Source: Gnetum montanum
Lineage: Eukaryota > Streptophyta > Gnetopsida > Gnetales > Gnetaceae
Direction of reading: 5' to 3'
DNA length: 64,000 bases
Assembly (NCBI GenBank): GCA_015680685.1
Contig: MNCI01012629.1
Span: 775,901-839,900 of the forward strand
Shown here piece after piece: positions 22,151 through 33,300 of this stretch. The stretch's first letter is position 1; every line of letters begins with the position of its first letter. A program made the position numbers and the translations under genes. Under the pieces are notes generated by a model. That model saw nothing but the letters and a program-made list of their open reading frames with translations, was not told where the DNA came from and did not search any database.

Positions 22151-24289
22151 TGTAGCAATCAAAAATGTTGATGGCTAGAACACCGAGAGGTTTTCAGGCT
22201 TACAATTTAACCTTGAATCCATGTGAGAGCTATGTTAGAGAGAAATAGAAATGGGATGCCCTGAATAGTCTGGTCAATTAGATAGGGACTTAATCGGTGT
22301 AACTTAACCTTTCATAATGTTTGTTTCGGAAACGATGTACGGGAAGTGATGCGATTATCAAAAAATGTAAAATGATGAAAAATAGTGCAAAATATGATAA
22401 CAATAAAAAAATAAAAAAAATACTTGGGTGAGAAAGTGCACTGCCCCAAGGTCATGGATCTGATCGTTGTTTTGTTTGAAGGTATACCACTGAATATGCA
22501 ACACTAGAGAGGCGCAGCTTACAACGGAATAGTATGGTCATAGGTCCCTAAGATATAGTCAATAGCTTGCTACTTGGGGTCCTTCTTCTTGCCAATTCGC
22601 TTGCCAAGATGCCAAAATGCTAAACCTACAAAAGGATGTTTGGAGTCAACCAAAATCCTCAAAGCCAACTAGAATGCTAAAAATGCCAACTATGCTCTCC
22701 AAAAGCCAACTTAAAAGCTAACCCCTTGAACATTTTTTGACAGAGTATTTATAGGACCAAGAGCAAGAGAAAAATGTGGTTTGGATGCCACATGTCCTGG
22801 GCTTCACAAGGTGCAAACATGGGTATGCTATGTAGGTGTGTGATGCTAGATGTGAACCCTTTACATTGTGACCATACTACTGAAACTACATGTGCCAAAA
22901 TCCAGAAAGCATACCAACAATGAAAGTAAAATGGAGCCTATGCTCTAGGAATACATCTTTCCTACTCTTGTGAGTAGGGTCAAGTGTAGGAACAATTTTG
23001 GAGATTGACCAAGGGTATGCAAAATGAAGCAAAATTGCTAATTTTTTCTGTCAAAGAGGTGCAAGGATGAGCGTGATCATTGCCAACAAGTTCGGAGCTA
23101 ACTAAAAACCTTTTAAATGTCTCCATGCAAGTGTTACATTACTTACACCATCTAGCATGTTGGTGTAGCGTAAGTAAGTACACGCTACGTTGTGCTACGC
23201 AATGTAGCATAGCATAGCGTAGCCATCAATCTTGAAAGGAGTCTTACCTAGAAGTCGAGAGCATCTATCTGAGGCTTGGTCAGGAAAGCAACTACAACTT
23301 TGTCTTCCATGCTAGAAAGCCTTTAGACCTACTAAGTTCATCCTTGGGGCATTATGTTATTTTGCATCATCACTATGCTATGCTATGCTATGTGTAGCAT
23401 AGCACAACATAGCAGCCAATGTGACATGCATCCTTGTATAATTTGCAATGTTTTATCAAGAAAATTTGCTTGAGGTCTGAGGGCTAAGTGGGATAGGAAA
23501 TTTTGAAGATCGAAGTATTACCAAGTACAATCCTCTTGCTGGAACCACTTGGAAAAGGGGCCTTTGTGCATTCTATCCTTGCTATGTTGTGCTATGCTAC
23601 ATAGCATAGCATAGTGTAGCATCCCATGTTGGTTGAATCCTAACTCATTTTGTAAACATTTTATCATAGGATGTTTTTCATGTCTTGGTGTGTCAGTAGA
23701 GCAAGTTTGTTTGACGGTTAAAGCAAGGGAAAGTGCTTTTACTCTATCAAAGCTATCTAAGTACGAGTGTTGTTGAGGTATATCCCTACTACACTGTGCT
23801 ACACTACATAGCATAGCACTCAGATTAAGATAATGCTTGAAAATTTCACCATATTCTGTTATGTCATATCACTCATGCTTCAAGGATGAAACAAGGCAGA
23901 TGATCTAGAAGACTGGCTTGTCGTCAACTTGCATCTTGGACATCTGATTGATCCCCTCAAGGCTTGCTATGCTATGCAGCATAGCGTAGTGTAGAAAATT
24001 TCTCCATTAGAAAACTTGCCAAACTGTTTAGCTCATTGTGAACACTTTCGGCAACTCCTAGCATGGTCTCCAGATAAACTGTTAGCCATGTCAATTCTCC
24101 AGTTGGGTAGTCTGGAGATTCTATCAAGCCTATCATCCTTGGAGATAGAAAACTTTCCAGACTACACAATCTACCCTCAGTGCCTACACTATCTTGACAG
24201 CCCATCGTAACACTGCACTTGTGAAAATCCTTGCCTAAATTTCAAAACTTTGCTGAAGCATCAAGGTTCTGAAATTTTATGGTGTTTCA
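22151..24289 (-). mobile_element. 3' LTR of element A
   Basis: 2,139 bp, from TGTAGCAATC (LTR end on the minus strand) to TATGGTGTTTCA (minus-strand start TGAAACACCATA). It aligns throughout with 39838-41976. The minus-strand TATA box is at 22746-22753. Five clusters of GCTATGCTAC..GTAGCATAGC palindromes lie at about 23.20, 23.39, 23.60, 23.80 and 23.97 kb. Confidence 0.92.
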
Positions 24290-24352
24290 ATGGTGCCCCT
24301 TTGTTGATGTCTAGAGGATTTTCCCAAGAGATGTCAACAAAGAATATGAAAC
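24290..24352 (-). other. PPT and hairpin at the 3' end of A
   Basis: On the minus strand the order is a CTTTGTTGACATCT arm, a 16-nt loop, an AGACATCAACAAAG arm, GGGGCACCAT and then the LTR start TGAAACACCA. The GGGG tract is the decayed polypurine tract. An ATGGTGTTTCA copy beyond the left arm pairs with the LTR tip, so the whole stretch can fold as one long imperfect hairpin. Confidence 0.7.
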
Positions 24353-25685
24353 ACCATGAAAAAAAAAAGCTAACATTTCTTTCTAGTAGTCACTCAGATG
24401 TCATTTTGCTATGCTTGGGAGTATTGGGATAGTCGAGTAAGGGAAGGGGACAAGGATAGATTTGAGGGGATAGGTTCAAGGAAGGAAAAGATGTAACATA
24501 GCATGGCCTCTCATCAGAATGCTTGTGAGGGAGTCAACGCGTGCATGGGCATCCTTCTTTACTAGCCTTTTGACCTCTCCTCGGAGTGCTTAGAGATGGT
24601 CATTTTGAAACAACTATGGTTCCACTTGTTTTGGCCACTTCTCCCATTTTTTTTCAAGCTATTTTGCTTATTTTTATTTTTTTTGTTTTATCTTCTACTG
24701 TTAAGCCACATTCACTTGCAAACAACCTTTTTGTTGTAAGATAGGTGTTTCCTCCCCTAGATGAGTTGTGTTACATCCATGTGGGGCTTTGACCTACCTA
24801 CAAATGCTTCCCATGAGGCAAGTTGTGTTATGATCATCATGGACTTGGCGGTTGGGCATGTGGAAGGGCTTTATATACATCGAGAAATATTTTTAAAGGA
24901 GACATGAAAAACTATAGGTATAAGAGACGAGGTCAAGTTGATTAAGAGGGAAGACAGGGTGTGCACTCCCAAGTAGCGAAGCTAGTTAGAATGATCACTT
25001 CGGAATGATGTAGTATCATGTTCTCCTGGTGAAATGCATCTCTGAATGATGCCATCTTGGCTTGTACGTTGCAAATGCAACAAAGAAAAAACCAAGAAAA
25101 TGTAACCATGAAATGAAATGAGGGCAAAGTCCTGCTTTCTTTAGACACTGCTAGAGTAGTGAGCATTGTTGCTAAGGCATGTGATGTCCAAATCAAGAAG
25201 GCTAGCAATGGTTCTAGTAGTGACAAACTAAAGAGGTTGGCATTGAAGAGGCTAGGAGTGGTGGCAATGCAAGTGCTCAGGATTCCTCACCCAAGGCAAA
25301 CATCATGTAGTCTAGCTATAAGGTGAGAGGCCTAATAGATAAATAGCTCTTGGACTTGGATGATGGTGAGGGTTGGAGGATGGAAATCTTGTGAATGGAC
25401 CACAATAGTGTTGGGCCTCCAGCATCAGGTACTAACGGTAAGAGCTACCATTGAGATCAGTGGATGTGATAGCGGTAGCTTCGAAAGGTCAGCAAGATGT
25501 CACCTAGCATCTCTGGAACATTAGCAAGATGCCAATGGTGATGACACTACATGTGTTCCATACGATGTTTCCTTAGCAATGTGAACTACATTCTAGAACT
25601 ACAACGTCCCACCCCATGTTGTCTAGAAAGTTGGCATTGTGCACGCTCGCTTGTTTGTAGGGTCGTGGATGTGGGCTGGTTAATG
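24353..25685 (-). other. 3' untranslated region of element A
   Basis: Between the array after integrase and the purine tract. Short ORFs exist (24942-25226 minus, 94 codons) but resemble nothing known. The equivalent region of B is 46256-47620. Confidence 0.5.
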
Positions 25686-26078
25686 TTGAAGTGTGAACCT
25701 AGTTTAAGGTCTTGATAGACCATCATATGTGCTAGTTTAAGGTCCTAGCATACCATAATATGCTAGTTTAAGATCCTAGTGACTACTATGCTAGTTTAAT
25801 ATCATAACGGACGGTGGATGACCTAGTTTAAGGTCATAGTGGACCGTGTTGTGGGTGCTATTTTTACGTCATAGCCCAAGGATGTGTTGTGCTAGTATAT
25901 AGTCATAGCAAACTATTTGTGCCAATTTTACATCATAGCAGATGTTCTTTACCAGTTTTACATCATAGCAGATGTTCTTTGCTAGTTTTATGTCATACCG
26001 GACGTTCTTTATCAGTTTTATGTCATAGCTGATGTTCTTTGCTAATTTTATGTCATAGCAGACATTGATGTTTACCTT
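25686..26078 (-). repeat. CTTAAACTAG array after integrase (A)
   Basis: About twelve units with a period near 30 bp. Written on the plus strand they run GCTAGTTTAAGGTCCTAGC.. at the left to GCTAGTTTTATGTCATAGCA at the right, showing drift along the array. It starts within 10 bp of the integrase stop. Element B has the matching array at 45780-46255. Confidence 0.85.
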
Positions 26079-26086
26079 GCTTTATA

Positions 26087-27460
26087 TCAAATGTAGTATG
26101 GCTTGAGGTACATGTGGTTCTTGGGATTTGCAATCTCATTGCCATCCATATCAGCCAACTTGAAGGCCCCATTCTCATAGGCTTTCATGACTATGAATGG
26201 GCCTTCCCAATTTTTTGAGAACTTGCTTACATGTTCATGAATAGATTTGAGGACTAAGTCCCCCTTTTTTTTGTTGTTGGTGTATACTGTAATGGTGCTT
26301 TTTTTGCTACTTGTCCTAGTACCATTCAATGTAATTAAGTGTTTGGGCATGCTCCTCCTCTATGAAGTTAAGGTCAATGATCCTTGACTTGTTGTTTTGA
26401 GCCTCATTCATGATGCTCGAAAGGATCATTTGAAGTGATGATACCTATAATTCCAAAGGTAATGCCACCTTAGATTTGTAAACAATGCTGTAAGGAGTTT
26501 TACCTATAGCCATTTTTCACATCATGTGGTAAGCCCACAATATGTAGAGGATTTGTTCATGCCATCGCCTCTTGCTATTGCTAAGAATACTTTTGAGCAA
26601 GTTGATGATGGCCTTGTTTATTACCTCTGCTTGATAGTTTGCCTATGGGTAGTATGGCGATGAAAATGAGTGCTTCATGCCAAGGTTTTCACAAAAGGTT
26701 TTGGTTTCCACGCTACTAAATTATGGCCCATTGTCTATCACAATAGTCATGGGAAGACCAAACCTTCTTACTATGTTGTCTAGGATAAAGTGGCAAACCT
26801 CTTGAGATGTAGTCTTCCTTAGGGAAATAGCCTCCACCCACTTTGTAAAGTACTCAGTGGCAGTGATGATGAAGCTATGTCTTGCAGAAGAGTTAGGTGT
26901 GATGGGTCCTATGATATCTAGTCCCCAACATTGGAATGGCCATGTAATCTATGTAGGGTGCAACTCAGTAGGTGAGACATGTATAAGATTTGCATGGCAT
27001 TGGCATGTATCACATGTCCTAACTTTAACAAGGAATCTCATTCTATGCAAGGCTACTAATATCCTAGGCATTTAATTTTCATTGCCATAGCCCTGGGAGC
27101 TATGTGTCCTTCACATAGTCCCTCATGGACTTCGTTAATGATCTTTTATGCTTGATCCCCACTAATGTAGGCTAGCAATATCCCATCAAAGGAGTGTTTG
27201 CATAAGGTATTATCTCCTATAAGGACATATTGCTGGGCATGTTTTTGGATTGCATCATTTTGGACAGATGTCAAGTTGTGTGGGGATTCGCCATGTTGAA
27301 GGTAAGCTTTAATGTTAGCGTACCACTCTTGGGTATTCGTTGCACTTACGGATGTAATGTATTCCGCTTGGATGATAGGATCAGTGCATTCTATTATTGA
27401 ACTGGGCAAAGTTGCAAATAGGTGGAATGACACATTCAATACCAACATGCCTAAGGAATA
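26087..27460 (-). pseudogene. Element A integrase
   Basis: Integrase would insert the cDNA into the chromosome. The zinc-binding part shows VHEGLCEGHIAP and TCDTCQCH (HHCC type). The catalytic core has GLDIIGPI (first Asp), FTKWVEA, IDNGP (second Asp) and ANYQAEVINKAI (Glu), so the D,D,E residues are visible despite stops. The C-terminal part at 26087-26350 is open: KNWEGPFIVMKAYENGAFKL, DMDGNE and YLKPYY, the typical Tat-type integrase tail, ending in a TAG stop. Stops are mostly where Gln is expected (for example DNGP-stop-FSS). Confidence 0.85.
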
Positions 27461-27469
27461 TGCTATGGT

Positions 27470-27990
27470 TTTCTCATTATGAGGCACATGTTGGATGTCT
27501 ATCATTGTAAACCATTTCGGCAAACTCTTGGCCAAGTCACAATAAGGTTGTAAGTGTGAAGCTTTACATGCATAGACTTTGGTAATCTAGTTGACAACGA
27601 GTTGGGAATTGCCTTGGACTACCAAATGTTGGATCTTTAGTTCCTAGGTTGCTAAGAGGCCCCTAAGAAGTCCTTTTTACTAGCTACATTGTTCATACAA
27701 AAGAATGTAAAATAGTAAGTAAAAGGTTGAATATCCCCAGAGGGGAATGTAATGACGGTAGCAACACTACCACCTCGCACAGTTGAGGCACCGTTAAAAT
27801 GCAAAGCAGCTTTGAAGTGTAATGGTACAAGATTGATGTTGTTGACATGTTCATTGGGGAACTCTGGCTCTATCATTGCCTGATCATCGACGAGTGAGGT
27901 TGTGAGTTGTGTAGCTATTTCTTGTCCCTTTCTCGATGATTGGGCAACATAATGCAAATCAAATTCCGTCATTATAGCTTTCCATCAAGC
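27470..27990 (-). pseudogene. Element A RNase H region
   Basis: Begins EFDLHYVAQSSRKGQEIATQ, the Tat-lineage link after RT, then a second RNase-H-like part with ALHFNGASTVRGGSVATVI (family pattern L+FDGA....GAG.G.VL; the first Asp is Asn here), and ends with TMIDIQHVPHNEKTIAYSLG, matching the usual IQHVPR..N..ADAL. RNase H would remove RNA from the RNA-DNA hybrid. Two open pieces (27652-27972 and 27146-27535) lie in shifted frames, with decay between them. Confidence 0.8.
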
Positions 27991-27999
27991 TATCCTACT

Positions 28000-29260
28000 A
28001 CACTTATATAAATTGTTTGTGATAACCCAAAGTACATTACTCTTGCATATGATGTTAACTTTTTTGTGGAAGAGGTAATGTCTTCATTTTTTTAGTGCAA
28101 ACACTAGGGCAAGACAATTTCTTTCTACTTCGGTATGCTTTTCCTCATAAGCTATTAGTGCATATCTCAAGTAATAAATTAGGATTTTAGAGCCATCATC
28201 TTTCTTCTAACATAATAATGCTATAATAGATGTGTCTGAGGTGGCAAGGTAGATGTAGAAAGGCTTATTCCTTTATGACGGGTAAATAGTTGGAAGGTGA
28301 AAAAACTCTTTCTTTAGGTTATTGAAGGCTTGTTGACATTGTTCTATCCATTGGAAGTTGACCCCCTTCTATAGCAAGTGTTGCATGGGGTGTAAATTGT
28401 TGGTCAACTTGACGATAAACCTTCTAATAAACTATACTCTACCTTGCAACCCATGAAATTCTTTAAGATTTGTGGGATGTTCTAGGCTAATGATGGCCTT
28501 AACTTTGTTAGGGTTCACTCGTATCCTAGCTTTTGATACTAAAAACCCTAGCATGCATCCAGTTTTAACTCCAAAAACATATTTCCTTGGGTTTAGATGC
28601 AAGTCATGCCTGTGACAACATTTGAGAACTATATCTAGATCATTGGGATGATCAATAGCTCCCTTAGACTTGAATGCTATGTCATCCACATAATTGTTTT
28701 GTCTCTCCAAGAGGTATTTGCTAAAAATGTAGGTCATAGCTCATTGATAGGTTGCTTCGGCATTTTTGTGTCCAAAAGGCATCATGGTCTAACAAAATGT
28801 CCCCCAAGGGTTCATGAAAGTAATTGTTCACTGATGCTCTAGGCTGATGCAGATCTAGTTGTAACCTCAAAATCCATCCATAAAGGAGAGTAAAGCATGA
28901 TCAACTGTAGTGTCAATAAGTTGATCAATACTTGGTAATGGGAAGTCATCTTTAATCATTCCTTTATTTAGATCTCAAAATTCTATACAAATTCATATAC
29001 CTCTCATTTTCTTAGAAACTACAACGATGTTCGACACCCACTCTAAGTAATTGACTGCATGAATGAAACCAACTTGATACAGCTTGGTGATTTCATCATG
29101 TATAGCTAGTGCAATTTTTGGATTGATTTTTCGAGCCTTTTTCTTGACTACCTTGACACACGGGTCTAAGAAAATGTTATGTTGTATGAGCTATAGGTCT
29201 AGGCCCAGCGTATTACCATAGGACCACACAAACACTTTAACATTATCTTAGAGAACCCTA
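28000..29260 (-). pseudogene. Element A reverse transcriptase
   Basis: Pieces in order on the minus strand: DEITKLYQVGFIHAVNYLEW, KDDFPLPSIDQLIDT, LLSFMDGF, MNPWGTFC, then the open part 28432-28737 with the catalytic box NNYVDDIAFKS (both Asp present), DLHLNPRKYVFGV, LGFLVS and LKEFHGLQGRV, then RRFIVKLTNNLHPMQHLL. This is the Ty3/gypsy RT order and is closest to Tat-type sequences. A further N-terminal stretch up to about 29560 seems to open the frame. It copies element RNA into cDNA inside the particle. Several stops; not functional. Confidence 0.87.
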
Positions 29261-29689
29261 GATATGTCTTTTTGCATTTGTGGATCTATGAGGGAGTTAA
29301 CTTTTAATGTGTTTGCTACCCTCTGGATGTAGTTACATGTGTTTCAATGAGTGGGTCCTTAGTTACATCCCTGACCTCTACGTCTAAGGCTTGGACCAGA
29401 TGTTCGGGCCAATCTAGGGATGTTTCTAGGGATGCTATTATGTTGTCAGTAGATGATTCCTAGTCTATTGATTTTAAGATTAGGTGTCTTGTAAGCTTTC
29501 CATGAGGACCTGTCAGGGTTAAAAGTGAATGAAGATCACTGTGCATGGCCATTTTTGTTAAACCTACCATAATAAGAAAAAAGACCAATTAAAGTGATAC
29601 TTATTTGTAGCAACAAGATGTAATGAATGTTTGTAATGCAATAATGCAACATGAAATAGTTGTCAACTACTATGCAAAGTTTGCAAGTT

Positions 29690-30015
29690 TTCAGTTTAAG
29701 GTCTTACCGGACCATAATCATGTACAACCTATACATCAAAATTGCTAGTTTAAGGTATTAGTGGACCATTAACGGGTTTGAAAATTCAAGGGGCATTAAC
29801 TTTGCTAGTTTAAGGTTGTAGCAGACCATTGTTAGGCTACATTATAGGTTAGCATCCCATGTAAATCAGAATCACCAATTTAAGGTCTTAGCAGACCATT
29901 TTTAGGTTGAATCATAGGTGAAAATTGCTAGTTTAAGGTCTTTGTAGACTGTTACTGGGTAGAATTGAAAGCCAAGATTGCTAGTTTAAGGTTTTTTTGG
30001 ACCATGTCTAGGTAG
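29690..30015 (-). repeat. CTTAAACTAG array between RT and antisense promoter (A)
   Basis: Six units of about 55 bp. On the plus strand each has GCTAGTTTAAGGTCTTAGCAGACCATT, in which GGTC and GACC form a small inverted repeat, followed by a variable spacer. It ends about 170 bp upstream of the TATA box of the antisense gene. B keeps a single unit at 42379-42402 in the same place. Confidence 0.85.
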
Positions 30016-30185
30016 ATTTTGTAAAGATAAAGTGATAGGATGGGGTAAAATTTTTGGTGGGTCCACCTGTTATGCTGCAGAGAATCGCTACGCTATAGTG
30101 GGACTACAGCAAAATAGTGCTACACTATAAGGGATGTCCTGTGTTAATTGGAACATGAAAGTGGCAAGTGTTTTACCGCATCGGC

Positions 30186-30193
30186 TATAAATA
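30186..30193 (+). promoter_or_regulatory. TATA box of antisense gene (A)
   Basis: GGCTATAAATAGGGG is a textbook TATA box, on the strand opposite to gag-pol and 137 bp before the first ATG (30323). Element B has GGATATAAAAGTG at the equivalent place. Confidence 0.65.
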
Positions 30194-30322
30194 GGGGTTT
30201 AACCCCTAGTAAACTTATCATTTTCATTATGAGAGCTCACACCTAGAGCATAGCGCGATTGAGTGGAGAGAGTATAATAGGTGTAGTGTAGCCGTTGGTA
30301 GAGACAATTCACAAGTAAGAGA

Positions 30323-33300
30323 ATGGCACCCAAAGGTGAATGCAAGCATCAAGGATTTTCCAAGGTAGACAAGGTGAAGGAAACTCTGGGAAGCCTGTCC
30401 AAGGCATGTGTTGAGGTGTGACAAGAGGCTCTGTCAACTTAGTAAGTCGCTACGCTATCCTTAGTTTCTTTCAGTAATGAATTGGATTAGATTTTCATTG
30501 TTGTTATTGTGGTGGAGTTTGCATTTATTGCTACTATTTTGGTTACCATTTTCATCATCATTGTCGCTAGTTGGTCATAGTGGCCGTACAAATGCTATGC
30601 TATGGCTACATGCAATATCGCCCTAACTGCCATTGTTAAGAATGGAGACTACCTTGATGTGGGGGTTTGGGTGGTTTTGGTGGTGTAGCACATGCTTGGT
30701 GTAGCATATCGCCCTTAGAGGGGTTTAGTTATTTGCAAAATTTCTATGGTAGCGTTATGCATGCTTAGCATAGTGTAAAGTGAGCTATTTCATGTAGCAA
30801 GGTAGAGTTGGGATGGCGGGGGCACTGTGAATTCTCTCCCATTGCACACTTAGACTATAAGGTTTTTGTTACACTACTTTTCTTATGCTGTGAGGCCCTT
30901 AGGCCGTTATGTTTGCAATCTATCATACTGCTATGCTATCAAACTTGTAGCACTACTACATTGCTAAATTTGCTACTCTGCCAAATTTACTATGTTGCAA
31001 TGCTAGCTATAGTGCTCTGCTTGTTATACATTACGTTGCATGTATTGCATTCATTTTTCTATGCTACGCATGATGTAGCCGTCATCCTTACATGAAAGTG
31101 TTGGCTGTTATGTTGCACTGTGTTAGGTATGTCTTTTGCATTGTTCTGTGTAACATGTAACTATCGCATCGTGGTGTGCATCCACTATTGTTACGTTGCA
31201 TTGGACTTAACTGTTATGCTATGCTACTCACAACTCTTTCTTTTTAGTATGATACATGCAACATTTACCTTTGTTCATTGGGGGACTCTTTGGTTCATGC
31301 TAAAAGGGGGATTTGTAGTCAGAAGATCTTGCTATGCTACATGTAAACAAAGGGTCATGCTATGCTACATGTAAATATATGGTCATGCTACACTACATGT
31401 AAACCTCACTTGAACATAGTAGTACCGTTTGATGCTTTGTCATGAAGGGTCATGTTTAAACCTATCTTGATTGTCCTTGAACTTGTAGAAGTCTTGTGCT
31501 ACCTCAGTGAACCTATGGCCAACGTCCCTCCTCCCCATGCACATGTGGGACAACAAGTAGTCTGGTTCTAGGAGGATGCACGAGACTTCTTACAGTTCCT
31601 CCTCTTCCATTTTAGTGTGATTGTGTGGCCACACTTATCAGTCGAGACAATAGATGTAATTATAAAAACATTGTTGCCTGGGGCAAACTAGGGTATTCTG
31701 AAGTTTTTGGTTGATGGGTCAATCAGGGGAGAAGGGGAAGGAGGCTTCAACTAATGCCCTAGGGGCTTAAGGCACTTAAGTTGGATCTAGGACATTCTTG
31801 ACTATAAATACTATCATTTATACAACACGCTATACATTGCCCATCACATGGGCACTTGCTTTCAGAACCCACCTGAAACTATTTACTACGCCAGCGAGTG
31901 AGTTCTATGAAGGTATCTTAACATGTTGTATAATCTATTTTATGCTAGATAGAGGTGTTAATTGTATTTTTTTGTATTTCTAGGTTTTATATTGATGGGA
32001 ATGGTCTTCATGGTGACATAGATGCCTTAGTGTTAGCACAGACGACCTTGCAGGGATTCTCCTCTACCGGGAATGTGCTTGCCGATGTAATAAAACAACT
32101 TGGACTTGAGTTTAAAACCTACCCAACCCAATATTCCAAATTTTATGGAAAGTTTAAGGAAGCCAGTTGGTTGGATAGGGAGTGGGCATCCCTCAAACCA
32201 CTTACCATTGAAGACATGCTAGTGGAACCCCCACCATTTCCTATGCCATTTAAACCTGATACGCTAAACCATGGATTTGTTGTTATGTGTTCGAGTGATG
32301 ATGTGTTTTCATGATTTTTTTGCTAAATTTTTCTCTTTTTATTCTTGCAAACTATTATAGTGGTGAAAAAATCCCAAGAGGTCACTATGATCACCTATGG
32401 GTGTAATGAAACTAACCTCTTCTTCAAGTACGGAGAGGTGGAGGAGACTCAGCGTTGGCTTTGCAATGGAACCCCAACCACCATTGTCCATAACCTTAAG
32501 GAGGCTAGGCTCATGGATTTTTATTTGGTTATAAATCCTAGTTTCCTAGCTATAGAAATGCTTTCCCTAGCTGATTCCTTCTCCAATAAGGCTAACCACT
32601 TCCGTACACATGTTCACAGTGTATCGGTGGTGTTTGAAATTGATGACCAACTATTTGTAGATCTTTTTGATGTCCCTTCTAATAGTCTCCCTATAGGAGA
32701 AAAATCTAAGAAAGATGCAAACCATTAGGGGGACATCAAGGAGTGGCTTGAGATAAGCAAGGACTGAAAAAGGACTTATGCCCACAAGGTCAAGCTGGAG
32801 GTGGCTAAAAGGATCTATCCTATCTTTCGTGCCCATGCTTTCCCCAAGCTACTCTCCCAAGGGCACATCCTTGGGGTGGAGCAGGCTTGGATAATGAGGA
32901 AGGTCATGGAGAAAGGGACCCATTATAAATGGGCCTAGTACCTTTCTAAAGGCTTGTGTGCTAAAATGGTCAAGCTTTGTAAGAAGCTTGAGTCTCATTT
33001 CAATGTACACTATGCCTTTTTTATAGCCTGCTTGTGGTGCTTTGCAGAGTTCCTGTTGGTCCGTGAAAATGACATCTAGGTACAACAAGATCATATCCAG
33101 ATATCAAAGCCATGGATTTGATAGGTTTTTCATACCACACAATCCCAAGATCCACCAAAGGCTATCTAGTAATCACTTTTAATAATGACAATGGATTGGG
33201 TGGCATGCCCCTTTCATGCTCAAGATAGTGTGGGAGAGGTACCCCCCATTAACACAACCAACATAACAAGGGGAGAACACTTCATTGCAGAAAAAATGAA

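Noticed and set aside
25686-26078. CRISPR-like regular repeats
   Set aside because: Plant nuclear DNA; units are directly adjacent and drift, with no unique spacers of constant size and no cas genes.
30808-31374. Two plus-strand ORFs (95 and 84 codons) rich in Cys and Leu
   Set aside because: They lie in intron 1 of A's antisense gene and are made of repeated TGCTATGCTA-type words; no counterpart in B.
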